Shown piece by piece: positions 31,896 through 40,065 of a DNA stretch of 64,000 nucleotides. The notes below the pieces were generated by a model, which worked only from the letters and a program-made list of their open reading frames with translations, was not told the DNA's origin and did not search any database. The DNA is from Saccharothrix australiensis (GTDB taxonomy: Bacteria; Actinomycetota; Actinomycetes; Mycobacteriales; Pseudonocardiaceae): the NCBI RefSeq assembly GCF_003634935.1, contig NZ_RBXO01000001.1, positions 3,683,501 through 3,747,500 on the forward strand, read 5' to 3'. Numbering within the stretch: the first letter of the stretch is position 1; every line of letters starts with the position of its first letter. The position numbers and the translations under genes are program-made.

Positions 31896-33047
31896 ATGGA
31901 ACCGCTCGACCCGGAACGGCTCCGCATCGGGGAGGACGGCGCGCCACCGGACGCCGGGCCGCTGCGCGAGCTGGCGCGGCGGATGCGGGGCGAACGCGAG
32001 CGGATGCTCGGGCTGCCGTTCAACCTGGACTTCGACCACCGGCCGCTGGCGGACTTCCTGGCCGTGCACGGCAACAACCTCGGCAACCCGCGCACCGCCG
32101 CCGACTACCGGATCGACACCAAGCCGTTCGAACTCGCGGTGCTCGACTTCTTCACCCGGCTGGCGGGTGGCGACCCGGCCCGCGTGTCCGGGTACGTCAC
32201 CACCGGCGGCACCGAGGGCAACCTGTTCGCGGTGTGGGTGGCGCGCGAGCGGTACCCCGACGCCGTGCTGTACGCCTCCGCCGAGGCGCACTACTCGATG
32301 CCGAAGGTCGGCGGGCTGCTCCGCGTGCCCTACGTCGAGGTGGCCACCGCGGCGGACGGCAGGATGGACCTCACGGCCCTGGCGCGGGAACTGGCCCGAC
32401 ACCCCGGCCGGGCCGCCGTGGTGACGGCCACGATCGGCACGACCGGGCGCGGCGCGGTCGACGACCTGCCCGGCATCCGCCGCGCGCTGGCCGCAGCGGG
32501 CGTCGAGCGGAGCCGGGTGCACTGCGACGCCGCGTTCGGCGGGCTGCTGGCCGAGTTCGGCGACGAGGCGATCCCCTGGAACCTCGCGTCGGGCGCCGAC
32601 AGCGTCGCCCTGAGCGGGCACAAGGTGATCGGCGCGCCGATGCCCTGCGCCGTGGTGCTCGCGCCGGAGGCCGACGTCGCCACCATCCGGCGGGCGGGCG
32701 TCGCGGTCGGCGCGGACGACGACACCGTCACCGGGTCGCGCGACGCCGTGTCGCCGGTCCTGCTCTGGTACGCGCTGCGCGGGCTCGGCAGGCGCGGCAT
32801 CGCCGAGCGGGTCCGCCACTGCCACCGGGTCGCCGCGCACGCCGTGCGCGCGCTGGCCGCGGCAGGCCGGAACCCGAGCCGGGCCAGGGGCGGGACGATC
32901 GTGCGGTTCGCCGCGCCGCCGGAGGCGTTCTGCCGCCGCTGGCACCTGCCGCGCGACGAGGAGCACGCGGCGCTGGTGGTCATGCCGCACGTGACGGAGG
33001 AGCACGTGGACCGGCTGTGCCGGGAACTGCGGCAGGCCGGTCGGTAG
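31896..33047 (+). CDS. PLP-dependent amino acid decarboxylase (histidine decarboxylase type)
   Basis: 383 aa. Fold-type I group II decarboxylase close to bacterial PLP histidine decarboxylases: LPFNLDFDHRPLADFLAVHGNNLGNP near the start, GYVTTGGTEGNLFAVWVARERYPDAVLYASAEAHYSMPK (about 95-135, where the aromatic/His ring stacks on PLP), HCDAAFGG (Asp binds the pyridine N, about 210) and LSGHKVIGAP (Schiff-base Lys about 245). It would release CO2 from histidine or a related L-amino acid to give an amine. GGAGG lies 8 nt upstream. It converges on the flavoenzyme-amidohydrolase operon and shares a direct-repeat site with it, suggesting a common pathway. Substrate specificity is not proven. Confidence 0.85.
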   Translation: MEPLDPERLRIGEDGAPPDAGPLRELARRMRGERERMLGLPFNLDFDHRPLADFLAVHGNNLGNPRTAADYRIDTKPFELAVLDFFTRLAGGDPARVSGYVTTGGTEGNLFAVWVARERYPDAVLYASAEAHYSMPKVGGLLRVPYVEVATAADGRMDLTALARELARHPGRAAVVTATIGTTGRGAVDDLPGIRRALAAAGVERSRVHCDAAFGGLLAEFGDEAIPWNLASGADSVALSGHKVIGAPMPCAVVLAPEADVATIRRAGVAVGADDDTVTGSRDAVSPVLLWYALRGLGRRGIAERVRHCHRVAAHAVRALAAAGRNPSRARGGTIVRFAAPPEAFCRRWHLPRDEEHAALVVMPHVTEEHVDRLCRELRQAGR

Positions 33048-33195
33048 CGCACCGGTTGCGGTGGGAGGCCGGTCGGTAGCGCACCGGGTGTGGTGGCGGG
33101 CCGGTCGGTGGCGCACCAGGTGTGGTGGCGGGCCGGGTGGTAGCGGGCCGGTGTGGCGGCAGGCCGGGTGGTAGCGGGATCGGGCGCGGCGGCGG
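33036..33195. repeat. about 32-bp tandem repeat, five units, starting inside a stop codon region
   Basis: Units start at 33036, 33068, 33100, 33132 and 33163. The consensus begins GCCGGTCGGTAGCGCACCGG; unit length is 31-32 bp and copies diverge progressively. The first unit includes the last 12 nt and the stop of the decarboxylase. It fills the convergent gap to the gene ending at 33245. No unique spacers, so not CRISPR. Confidence 0.85.
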
Positions 33196-33244
33196 GATCG
33201 GCGCGAGCGGTGGCGGAGGAGCGGGCGCACCCCCGCGCGACCCG

Positions 33245-36226
33245 TCACCCGCGCCGCACGACGCCGTCCTGCATCACGAAGTCGACCCGGCCCATGACCG
33301 CGAGGTCGTCGAGCGGGTTGCCGGGCACCGCCACCAGGTCGGCGACCGCGCCGTGCCGGACGCGCCCCAACTCCGGGCGCTCCAGCAGGTCCGCCGCGAC
33401 GGACGTGGCCGACCGCAGCGCCCGCTCGGCGTCGACGCCCACCCTGGCCAGGGCCGTGAACTCCCGCCACGTCTGGTCGTAGGGGATCATGCTGGCGTCG
33501 GTGCCGAAGGCGAGCAGCACGTCGCTGTCGGCGAGGTGCGCGGCCGACGCGTGGATGGGCTCGGCGAGGTCCCGGAACTTGGTGCGCAGGAAGCCCGGCC
33601 GGCTCGCCCAGAACTCGTCGTCGTCGAGCCGGTCGAGGTGGTGGAACAGCACGTGCAGCGTCGGCACCAGGTAGGTGCCGCGCTCGGCGAGCAGCGCGAA
33701 GGTGTCGGGGCCCGCCATGTTGGCGTGCTCCACGGAGCGGACGCCCGCGCGGACCGCGCGGCGCACCGCCTCGTCGTTGAACGCGTGCGCGGCGCACCGC
33801 AGGCCGAGGTCGGTGGCCGCGGCGACCAGGGCGTCCACCTCCGCCTGCGCGTAGGTCACCGTGGCGGGGCTGTCCACCGGCGAGGAGAAACCGCCGCTGG
33901 TGGCGAACTTGATCCAGTCCGCCCCGACCCGGACCTGGCGGCGCACCTGCGCGACCACCTCGGCGGCGCCGTCGGCCACGGTGCCGACCTCGACGCCGAA
34001 CCGCGTGGTGAGCGCCGGCTCCTTGTCACCGTGCGCGCCACGCGCGGAGATGATGTTCGGCGCGGTGATCAGGCGCGGCCCGGTCACGATCCCCTCCCGG
34101 ACCGCCTGGCGCAGGTCGACCGTGATGGGGTGGTCGGCGCTGCCGAGGTCGCGCACCGTGGTGAAGCCGCCGTCGAGCAGGGTGCGCAGCGCCGGGAGCG
34201 CCCGCAGGGTCTGCTCGCCGATGGAGGAGGTGTTCAGCGACTCGTCCAGCACGTGCACGTGGCAGTCGATCAGCCCCGGCAGCAGGGTGTGCCCCGGCAG
34301 GCGCACGGTCACCGCGCCCGGCGGCGTGGGCACGTCGTGGCCGAACGCCTCGACGACCCCGCCGCGCACCAGCACGCGGGCGTCGTCGTGCAGCCGTTCG
34401 CCGTCCCACAGGCGGTCCGCGGCGAGGACGACCTCGTCCGGCGCGTCGCCGCGGGGCGCGGTGGTGACGGGCCGCGTGCGCGCCGGCCCGGCTCCGTCAC
34501 CGGGCGGCGGCAGCGGGCGGTACTCGTCCCGCAGCCAGGCGTCGCCCGGACCGGGGTTGTCCTCCGACGTGGTGCCGCCCAGGCACCGCAGCACGCCCCA
34601 GGCCGCGTTGAGCCCCGAGCACAGGGCGCCGTTGAGCCACCCGGTGGACCAGGCCGTGTCGTCGCCGGCCAGGAACAGCGGGTTGGGCGGCTCGCCCGGC
34701 ACGGCGGGCCGGCCGCCGAAGTCCTTCACGAAGTGGGAGAACAGGTCCCACTGGTAGGGGTACTCGCCGGGCCGGGAGAACCGGCACAGCCCCCGGAAGT
34801 TGCGCTCGCGCTCCCAGGAGATGGTGCAGGTGGCGCCGGTGGCGACCTGCCTGCGCAGCTCCTCGGCCAGGTCCGGGTGGATCTCGCCCAGCTCGCGCGT
34901 GAACGCGGCCACCCGCTCCTCCAGCGTGGCGCTGCCGACCTTCATGGCGTCCTCGGCCCACGTGAAGCTGAGCACCAGGACCGCGCGCCGGCCGCCCGGT
35001 TCCACCGGCTCGCCGTAGTCCAGCGTGTAGGTGGCGCGCGGCAGCCGGTCGGTCAGGGTCGCGCCGTCCAGGCTCGTGCCCTCCCAGAACGGCGTCCGGG
35101 TCACCAGGGCGGTCTTGGCCGACTGCCAGTAGCTGAGCCGGCGGATGGCCCGCAGCAGGCGCGGGCCGAAGGGCGGGGGACCGCCAGGGCGCAGCGGGCC
35201 GACGCGCACCGCGCTCTCCAGCACGTGCAGCTGCGGGGTGAAGATCACGGCGGGGAACCGGTCCGCGCCGCCGTCCTCGTCGTGGACGACGACGCCCTCG
35301 GCGCTGTCCGCCCCCACCTCCAGGGCGGTGACCGCCGGGCGCGGCGCGCCGTCGTTGACCGCGGACAGGCTGGTGAACCGGCCGTCGGGCGCGCTGGTGC
35401 GCCGGGTCCAGAACGCGCGGGCCAGCGCGCTGATGCCCTTGCCCATGTGCAGCACGTCCGCGCCCTCGGTGGCCAGCAGCAGGCGCAGGACCTCCAGGAA
35501 CCCCAGCTCGAAGAAGCAGTCCCAGGCGGCGGTGCCGACACCCGCGGTGCCCAGCAGGCGGGCCTGGTCCCAGGTCAGGCCGGCGCCCTCGGGGTCGAGC
35601 AGGAAGCGGTGGAACGTCCAGCGCTCGTAGCGGTCGAGCAGGCCGGCCCACCGCCGTCGCACGGCCGCCAGGTCGCGGTCGGCCACGGCCCGCTGGAGGT
35701 CCGCCAAGCCGATGCGCTCCAGCGCGGCCAGCCACGCGGTGTGCGCTTGCCGGAACAGCTCGTCGTGGGGGTAGAGGTCGGTGATGGCGCGCACGGTGCG
35801 GGTGACGCCGTCGACGTCGAGGACGGTGCGCGGGGTGACGTCCTCCTGGTACTCGTCGCGGAAGGGCCGCCAGGTCAGGCCGAACTGCTCGGCGTACTGG
35901 AGCAGCAGCCGGGCGGAGTCGGGTACGCGCATGCAGCCCAGCTCCACGACCGCGCTGTCGGCGGGCGCCAGCCGCAGGGAGTGCATCCGCCCGCCGAGCC
36001 GCCGCCCGCCCGGACCGGCGGGGTCGCGCTCCGCCTCGTACAGGATCGGGACGCACCCGACGCGCAGCAGCTCGTAGGCCGCCGCGAGCCCGCTGCCGCC
36101 GGTGCCGATCACGGCGACGCGGGTGCCCAGGGCGCTCGTCGGCAGGCGGCCGATGCGCCGCCCGCCCGCGACGTGGGCGGCGTAGTCGAAGGGGAAGTCG
36201 ACCTGGAGGTCGGCGGCGGGGGTCAC
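33245..36226 (-). CDS. tryptophan 2-monooxygenase-like flavoenzyme fused to amidohydrolase
   Basis: 993 aa from GTG 36226. Residues about 35-560 are a flavin amine oxidase most like tryptophan 2-monooxygenase (IaaM): VIGTGGSGLAAAYELL (FAD loop), ELGCMRVPDSARLLLQYAEQFGL, DELFRQAHTAW, LSFTWAEDAMKV, LFLAGDDTAWSTGWLNGALCSGLNAAWGVLR and the IaaM-like ending GG-x-x-S-x-x-NP. Residues about 590-990 are a metal-dependent amidohydrolase: LPGLIDCHVHVLDES (HxH), WIKFATSGG (Lys), CAAHAFND, SVEHANM and FGTDASM (Asp). The linker (about 565-590) is Pro/Arg-rich. IaaM-type enzymes turn an amino acid into its one-carbon-shorter amide; the second domain could hydrolyse that amide to an acid in one polypeptide. 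Upstream by 55 nt is a TenA-fold gene. The substrate is unknown. Confidence 0.85.
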   Translation of the reverse strand: MTPAADLQVDFPFDYAAHVAGGRRIGRLPTSALGTRVAVIGTGGSGLAAAYELLRVGCVPILYEAERDPAGPGGRRLGGRMHSLRLAPADSAVVELGCMRVPDSARLLLQYAEQFGLTWRPFRDEYQEDVTPRTVLDVDGVTRTVRAITDLYPHDELFRQAHTAWLAALERIGLADLQRAVADRDLAAVRRRWAGLLDRYERWTFHRFLLDPEGAGLTWDQARLLGTAGVGTAAWDCFFELGFLEVLRLLLATEGADVLHMGKGISALARAFWTRRTSAPDGRFTSLSAVNDGAPRPAVTALEVGADSAEGVVVHDEDGGADRFPAVIFTPQLHVLESAVRVGPLRPGGPPPFGPRLLRAIRRLSYWQSAKTALVTRTPFWEGTSLDGATLTDRLPRATYTLDYGEPVEPGGRRAVLVLSFTWAEDAMKVGSATLEERVAAFTRELGEIHPDLAEELRRQVATGATCTISWERERNFRGLCRFSRPGEYPYQWDLFSHFVKDFGGRPAVPGEPPNPLFLAGDDTAWSTGWLNGALCSGLNAAWGVLRCLGGTTSEDNPGPGDAWLRDEYRPLPPPGDGAGPARTRPVTTAPRGDAPDEVVLAADRLWDGERLHDDARVLVRGGVVEAFGHDVPTPPGAVTVRLPGHTLLPGLIDCHVHVLDESLNTSSIGEQTLRALPALRTLLDGGFTTVRDLGSADHPITVDLRQAVREGIVTGPRLITAPNIISARGAHGDKEPALTTRFGVEVGTVADGAAEVVAQVRRQVRVGADWIKFATSGGFSSPVDSPATVTYAQAEVDALVAAATDLGLRCAAHAFNDEAVRRAVRAGVRSVEHANMAGPDTFALLAERGTYLVPTLHVLFHHLDRLDDDEFWASRPGFLRTKFRDLAEPIHASAAHLADSDVLLAFGTDASMIPYDQTWREFTALARVGVDAERALRSATSVAADLLERPELGRVRHGAVADLVAVPGNPLDDLAVMGRVDFVMQDGVVRRG

Positions 36227-36281
36227 CTGGGCACTCCTCGGTACGGGTCCGGCCGGCGGGTGTCGTGCTCGCGGGCGGTGC

Positions 36282-36929
36282 TCAACCGGCGGCGGCGAAG
36301 TGCCACAGGTCGGCGATCACGGTGTCCATGTGCGGCGCGCTGCGCGGGATCCGCTCGGGGTCCTCGCCGGCGGCCAGCGCGTAGTCGATGACCTCCACGG
36401 CGCCGTCCACGACCTCCGGCGGCGCCTCCGCGTACTGCCGGAGGTAGGCGACGACCTCGGCCGGCACGTCCGCGCCGTCGAGCACGTCCACGAGGGCGCC
36501 GCACGCCGCGGTCCACAGCACGAAGTCCACCCGCGCGGTCATCGCGGCCTCGCCCGCGCCGGCCTGTAGGCCCAGCCAGGACACCAGTTCCGCCGTCCGC
36601 CTCGGCGCGGGCGACAGCGGGGCCCGGCGCATCTCGTCCACGTCCAGGCCGAGCGCCGGCGCCACCTCCTTGACCAGGAAGGTCCTCGCTCGGCGCACCG
36701 TGTCGGCCACGAACAGGAACAGCCCGTCGGGCACCTCGTGCCGGAAGCGGACCGACAGCAGCGGGTAGGCGCTGAACTCCACCTCCTGGGTCTGGAACTC
36801 CAGCAGCAGCAAGCGGTGCACCTGCTTCGCGTCCAGCCGGCCACCGCGCGCCGCGGCGATGAACTCGTTGTCCTCCACGTGCCTGCGTACGGGGATCTCG
36901 TACCGGTTGACGATCGTCCCGGCGTCCAT
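36282..36929 (-). CDS. TenA/PqqC/heme-oxygenase-fold protein
   Basis: 215 aa from ATG 36929 (GGGAGAGGG upstream; an 11-residue longer frame is rejected). All helical, with the TenA/PqqC-like layout: VRRHVEDNEFIAAARGGRLDAKQVHRLLLLEFQTQEVEFSAYPLL (about 14-60) and paired helices AEVVAYLRQYAEAPPEVVDGAVEVIDYAL near the end. Candidate metal ligands include the Glu residues of LEFQTQEVEF and later His/Asp, but I cannot assign a complete diiron set. It may be a heme-oxygenase-like oxidase or a TenA-like hydrolase. Cotranscribed with the flavoenzyme-amidohydrolase fusion (55-nt gap); the GTTGAAC repeat at 37027 lies about 100 nt upstream. Confidence 0.7.
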   Translation of the reverse strand: MDAGTIVNRYEIPVRRHVEDNEFIAAARGGRLDAKQVHRLLLLEFQTQEVEFSAYPLLSVRFRHEVPDGLFLFVADTVRRARTFLVKEVAPALGLDVDEMRRAPLSPAPRRTAELVSWLGLQAGAGEAAMTARVDFVLWTAACGALVDVLDGADVPAEVVAYLRQYAEAPPEVVDGAVEVIDYALAAGEDPERIPRSAPHMDTVIADLWHFAAAG

Positions 36930-37026
36930 GCGCACCCTCTCCCGGTCGGCCTCGCGGCCCACGACTTCCGCCTCCGAGTCAACGCCTCCGGGCGCGGGCG
37001 TGACAGGCTTCCGCGCGGCTGGTGGT

Positions 37027-37042
37027 GTTGAACCGGTTGAAC
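37027..37042. promoter_or_regulatory. GTTGAAC direct-repeat site upstream of the TenA-fold/flavoenzyme operon
   Basis: GTTGAAC-CG-GTTGAAC, identical heptamers and the same 2-nt spacer as at 31786-31801, about 100 nt upstream of the minus-strand gene starting at 36929. The centre AACCGGTT is itself palindromic. Confidence 0.6.
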
Positions 37043-37057
37043 GCGGCCGGTTCCCGC

Positions 37058-37170
37058 GTCACCGCTCGGGGCGCGTCACCGCCTGAGCGCGTCACCGCTC
37101 GGGGCGCGTCACCGCCTGGAGCGCGTCACCGCCGGGAGTCGCTGCCGCGAGCGCGTCACCGCCGCGAGCG
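37058..37170. repeat. 16-17 bp tandem repeat around GCGCGTCACCGC
   Basis: Six imperfect copies of a unit beginning GCGCGTCACCGC (followed by CTGA, TCGG, CTGGA, CGGGA or CGCGA) between 37058 and 37170. The array runs past the stop codon (37156) of the XRE-TPR regulator on the minus strand. Confidence 0.7.
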
Positions 37171-38550
37171 GGGCGCGGTGGCGGCGCGCGTCCGACCGGG
37201 CGGTGCGGAGGGCCGGTCCATCAACCGCTCCGCCCGCCGCAGCGCCTGGTGGACCACGGCGTTGGCGCGGAAGGGCTGGAGGCGTCCCCACAGGGAATCC
37301 AGGGCCCAGCGCACGCGTCCCGAGCACACCCACGAGCACTCGTCGAGGAAGTGCTGCCAGATCCGGCACGCCTGCTCCGGGTTGCCCCGGCGCAGGTGCA
37401 GCTCGGCCAGCTGGTGCGTGGTCAGCAGGCGCGAGCGCCGCTCGGCCTCGGGGCGGTGCCGCAGCGACGCCCGCAGCGCGTCCTCGGCCTGCCGGTGCTC
37501 GCCCAGCAGCGCCAGCGCCTGACCCGCCAGGTGCGCCACGTCGGCGCGGTCGGTGCACCCCGGTGGCCGCGACGCGTGGTCCGCCCGCTCCAGGCGTCGT
37601 TCCGCCGCGGCCAGCCGGTCCAGGGCCGCGCGCCGGTCGGCGAGCGCGGCGTGCGCGACGGCCGCCTGCCCGAGCAGGACGGCGTGCGTGCCGGGCGGCG
37701 CGCACCCGCCCGCGCGGTCCACCGCGGCGTCGGCCAGCCGCGCGGCGTGGCGGTGGTGGCCGAGGAAGCACGCCTGCGCGCTCATGCCGCGCAGCGCCAC
37801 GGAGTGGCCGACGCTGTCGCCCACCTCGTCGACCAGGTGCAGCGCGGTCCGGAAGTAGTGCTGGGCGAGGTGGTGGTGCAGGTCGTCGAAGCACATGAAG
37901 CCGACCAGGTACGTCAGGGCGGAGGCGGCGCTGACCAACTGCTCGCGGACGTCGCCCGCCGGTGCCGGGCGCAGCCGGCCCAGGACGTCGTCGGCCAGGT
38001 AGGCGACCAGCGCCGAGCGCGCGTGCCCGCCGCCGAACGCCTGGTCGGCGGCGGCGAAGGCGGCGGTCATGACGGTGAGGGCGGACACCGGGCCGTACTC
38101 GGGCCCGCCTGCCGTCGCCGGGGTGCGCGCACCGCCCGACCGCTCCCGCCACGGCGGTACCGCCGACCAGCCGACCTGGAACGGGTGGTCGCGCAGGGCG
38201 GCGCGCCGCCGCGGGTCCAGGTCGAGCCCCACCAGGCGGCGCAGCGCCCCGAGGCCGGACGCCGGGTCCTGGACCGCGTCCTCGGCGGCCGGGTCCACCA
38301 GACCGGTGTCCGCCGGCGGCACCGGGCGGCGCAGCCGGCGGGACAACGCCTCGGCGGCGAACGCCGGCACCGGTGGCCGTGGTCGCGTGCCCGCCAGCCA
38401 GTGCGAGACGCTGGTGCGGTCGTAGTGCAGCCTGGCGCCGGTTTCCGCGGCCACGCGGTTCACCGCCAGGGCGAAGCTGTGGTTGGTCCACCGCGCTTCT
38501 CGCAGCAGAGCGCGGAGCAGGTCGTTGGGCGTGCGGTTGCGCGGTCTCAC
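37156..38550 (-). CDS. XRE-type regulator with TPR repeats
   Basis: 464 aa from GTG 38550 behind GGGGAGGAG; the longer frame upstream is rejected. N-terminal helix-turn-helix (about 5-75: NDLLRALLREARWTNHSFALAVNRVAAE and RTSVSHWLAGTRPRPPVPAFAAEALSRRL). The rest is alpha-helical with tetratricopeptide-like pairs (HYFRTALHLVDEVGDSVGHSVALRGMSAQACFLGHHRHAARLADAAVDRA, and QAEDALRASLRHRPEAERRSRLLTTHQLAELHLRRGNPEQACRIW). Similar Streptomyces proteins regulate development or secondary metabolism. Lies next to the flavoenzyme operon, and a variant of the GTTGAAC repeat lies about 345 nt upstream, so it may control this locus. Confidence 0.8.
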   Translation of the reverse strand: MRPRNRTPNDLLRALLREARWTNHSFALAVNRVAAETGARLHYDRTSVSHWLAGTRPRPPVPAFAAEALSRRLRRPVPPADTGLVDPAAEDAVQDPASGLGALRRLVGLDLDPRRRAALRDHPFQVGWSAVPPWRERSGGARTPATAGGPEYGPVSALTVMTAAFAAADQAFGGGHARSALVAYLADDVLGRLRPAPAGDVREQLVSAASALTYLVGFMCFDDLHHHLAQHYFRTALHLVDEVGDSVGHSVALRGMSAQACFLGHHRHAARLADAAVDRAGGCAPPGTHAVLLGQAAVAHAALADRRAALDRLAAAERRLERADHASRPPGCTDRADVAHLAGQALALLGEHRQAEDALRASLRHRPEAERRSRLLTTHQLAELHLRRGNPEQACRIWQHFLDECSWVCSGRVRWALDSLWGRLQPFRANAVVHQALRRAERLMDRPSAPPGRTRAATAPRSRR

Positions 38551-38990
38551 AGCTCCTCCCCGGTCGGGCGCGTGCCACCGGCCGCGACGGGGGCACCGCC
38601 CCGGCGCCGTGGTCGGGACGTCGACGGGACGGCGGTCCGCCTCGTCTGCGGCGTCGTGCCCAGTCAAGTGACCCGAAGGGGTTCCCGCCAACGCCCGCCG
38701 GGGTGAGGCGGTCGTGCCCGTGGCGAGCCGGTCGGCGCGATCGGCCGGTGGCCGTGCACGCGAGGTGCGCGGTGACGCCGCGATCGTGACCGGATGGCCG
38801 GGTTTGCGGTGCGAACACACGAGTCCGGGCGGGCCGCGGCTACGTGCTGTGCGGGTTCGGCGCGCACTCCGGCCGGACGCCGGGGGGCGGGCCGTGCAAC
38901 ACTTTCAACAACAAAGCACCGCCACGCCGGCCGGCGTGGGTGACCGCGCCGCCGGATGACCGGACCGGTGTGATCAGGGGCCCGGTGTGA
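38551..38990. other. 440-bp intergenic region holding a diverged GTTGAAC site
   Basis: No gene supported. At 38894-38909 the minus strand reads GTTGAAA-GT-GTTGCAC, 12 of 14 positions of the GTTGAAC-NN-GTTGAAC motif, in an AT-richer patch (38895-38917) likely to be promoter DNA of the regulator at 38550. Confidence 0.5.
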
Positions 38991-39932
38991 TCAGGGGCGT
39001 AGCAGGTAGCCGAGCAGCCTGCGCCGCGCGGCGGCGTTGTCCGGTCGCCGGTTGAACACCGCGTCGAGCAGCGGCAGCACCTGGTCGCGGGCCTCGCTGG
39101 TGCGCATGATCCGCCTCCACAGCGCCAGGTTGAGGTCGTAACGCCACTTCGGGGTGCTCGCGAGGCGCAGGACGTTGACGACGTTGCCGCGCGCCTTGGC
39201 CGGCAGCGCGCGCACGTCCTCGGGCGTGGTGAGCAGCGACTCGGGCAGCACGTCGAGGCCGTGCGCGGTCATGAAGCCGAAGTCGGTCGGCCAGGCCGCC
39301 GCCCACAGGTAGTCGACCATCCGGCACCAGCCGCGCAGGAACGCGACCTCCAGCTCGGGCCAGGGCGCGGCGTCGACGTCGGCGATCGCGGCGACCACCA
39401 CGTCCAGGCTCGCCTTGTGCGCTTTCCACAGGGCGCGGCGCGCCGGTTCCGGCTCCACCGGCCCGCTCCCGCCCACGAGGGCGAAGTAGTCCCGCCAGTC
39501 GGCCACCGCGCCGGCGAGCTCCGCCGGCACGACACCGCGCACCACGTACCGGAACCGGGTGCGGGCCGGCGGGTCGGCGACCGGCAGGGCGGGCGCGACC
39601 CCGGCGAGGCCGGCCGCCAGCCACGGGATCGCGCTGAGCGTGTAGTTGCCGTAACCCCACGGCGAGTCCGGGTCGATCCGGCCGTCCCGTCGCGCACCCG
39701 CGCCGAGCCGGCCGGTGCGGAACTGCCACTGGAGCTGGAACAGCAGGCCCCACAACGGGTTGTGCCGGTTGTCGACGCCGAACCGGTCCGCCGGGTTGGT
39801 GCGGTGGAGCAGCAGCCGGTAGGCGGCGACCCGCTGCTCGAAGCGGAACGGGTCGAACGTGCCCTCCGGGTCCTCCGCCGTCGTCCAGACCGGGTACAGG
39901 TCCAGGGTGGCCAGCTCCTCGGGGTGGGCCAT
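38991..39932 (-). CDS. Leg1-family protein
   Basis: 313 aa; start ATG 39932 (MAHPEELATLDLYPVW) with GGAGG 9 nt upstream; ATG 39950 also possible. The sequence follows the Leg1 (liver-enriched gene 1, DUF781) family in order: DLYPVW near the start, NPLWGLLFQLQWQFRTGRL (about 60-80; compare NILWGLPLQHGWQYRTGRL in animals), GNYTLSAIPWLAAGLAGV, VADWRDYFALV, LWKAHKASLDVV, FLRGWCRMVDYLWAAAWPT, and a C-terminal helix bundle. Animal Leg1 proteins are secreted; this one has no signal peptide. Bacterial homologues are scattered and their function is unknown. No clear partner; it follows the MpaB-type gene on the same strand after 133 nt. Confidence 0.75.
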   Translation of the reverse strand: MAHPEELATLDLYPVWTTAEDPEGTFDPFRFEQRVAAYRLLLHRTNPADRFGVDNRHNPLWGLLFQLQWQFRTGRLGAGARRDGRIDPDSPWGYGNYTLSAIPWLAAGLAGVAPALPVADPPARTRFRYVVRGVVPAELAGAVADWRDYFALVGGSGPVEPEPARRALWKAHKASLDVVVAAIADVDAAPWPELEVAFLRGWCRMVDYLWAAAWPTDFGFMTAHGLDVLPESLLTTPEDVRALPAKARGNVVNVLRLASTPKWRYDLNLALWRRIMRTSEARDQVLPLLDAVFNRRPDNAAARRRLLGYLLRP

Positions 39933-40065
39933 GACCGGGATCCTCCGCATGGGTGTCGGCCGGTGTCCACCGGGGCTCGGTCGGGCGCGGCTGCCCGTCG
40001 GGCCTGCCCCTGCCGCACCGGAGGGCCCTGCGGCGCGCGGGCCGCGGTCGTCAGACCGGTTCGGG

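Noticed and set aside
33036-33195. CRISPR-like array
   Set aside because: Repeat units follow each other without unique spacers and no cas genes are present; the same holds for 45389-45505.
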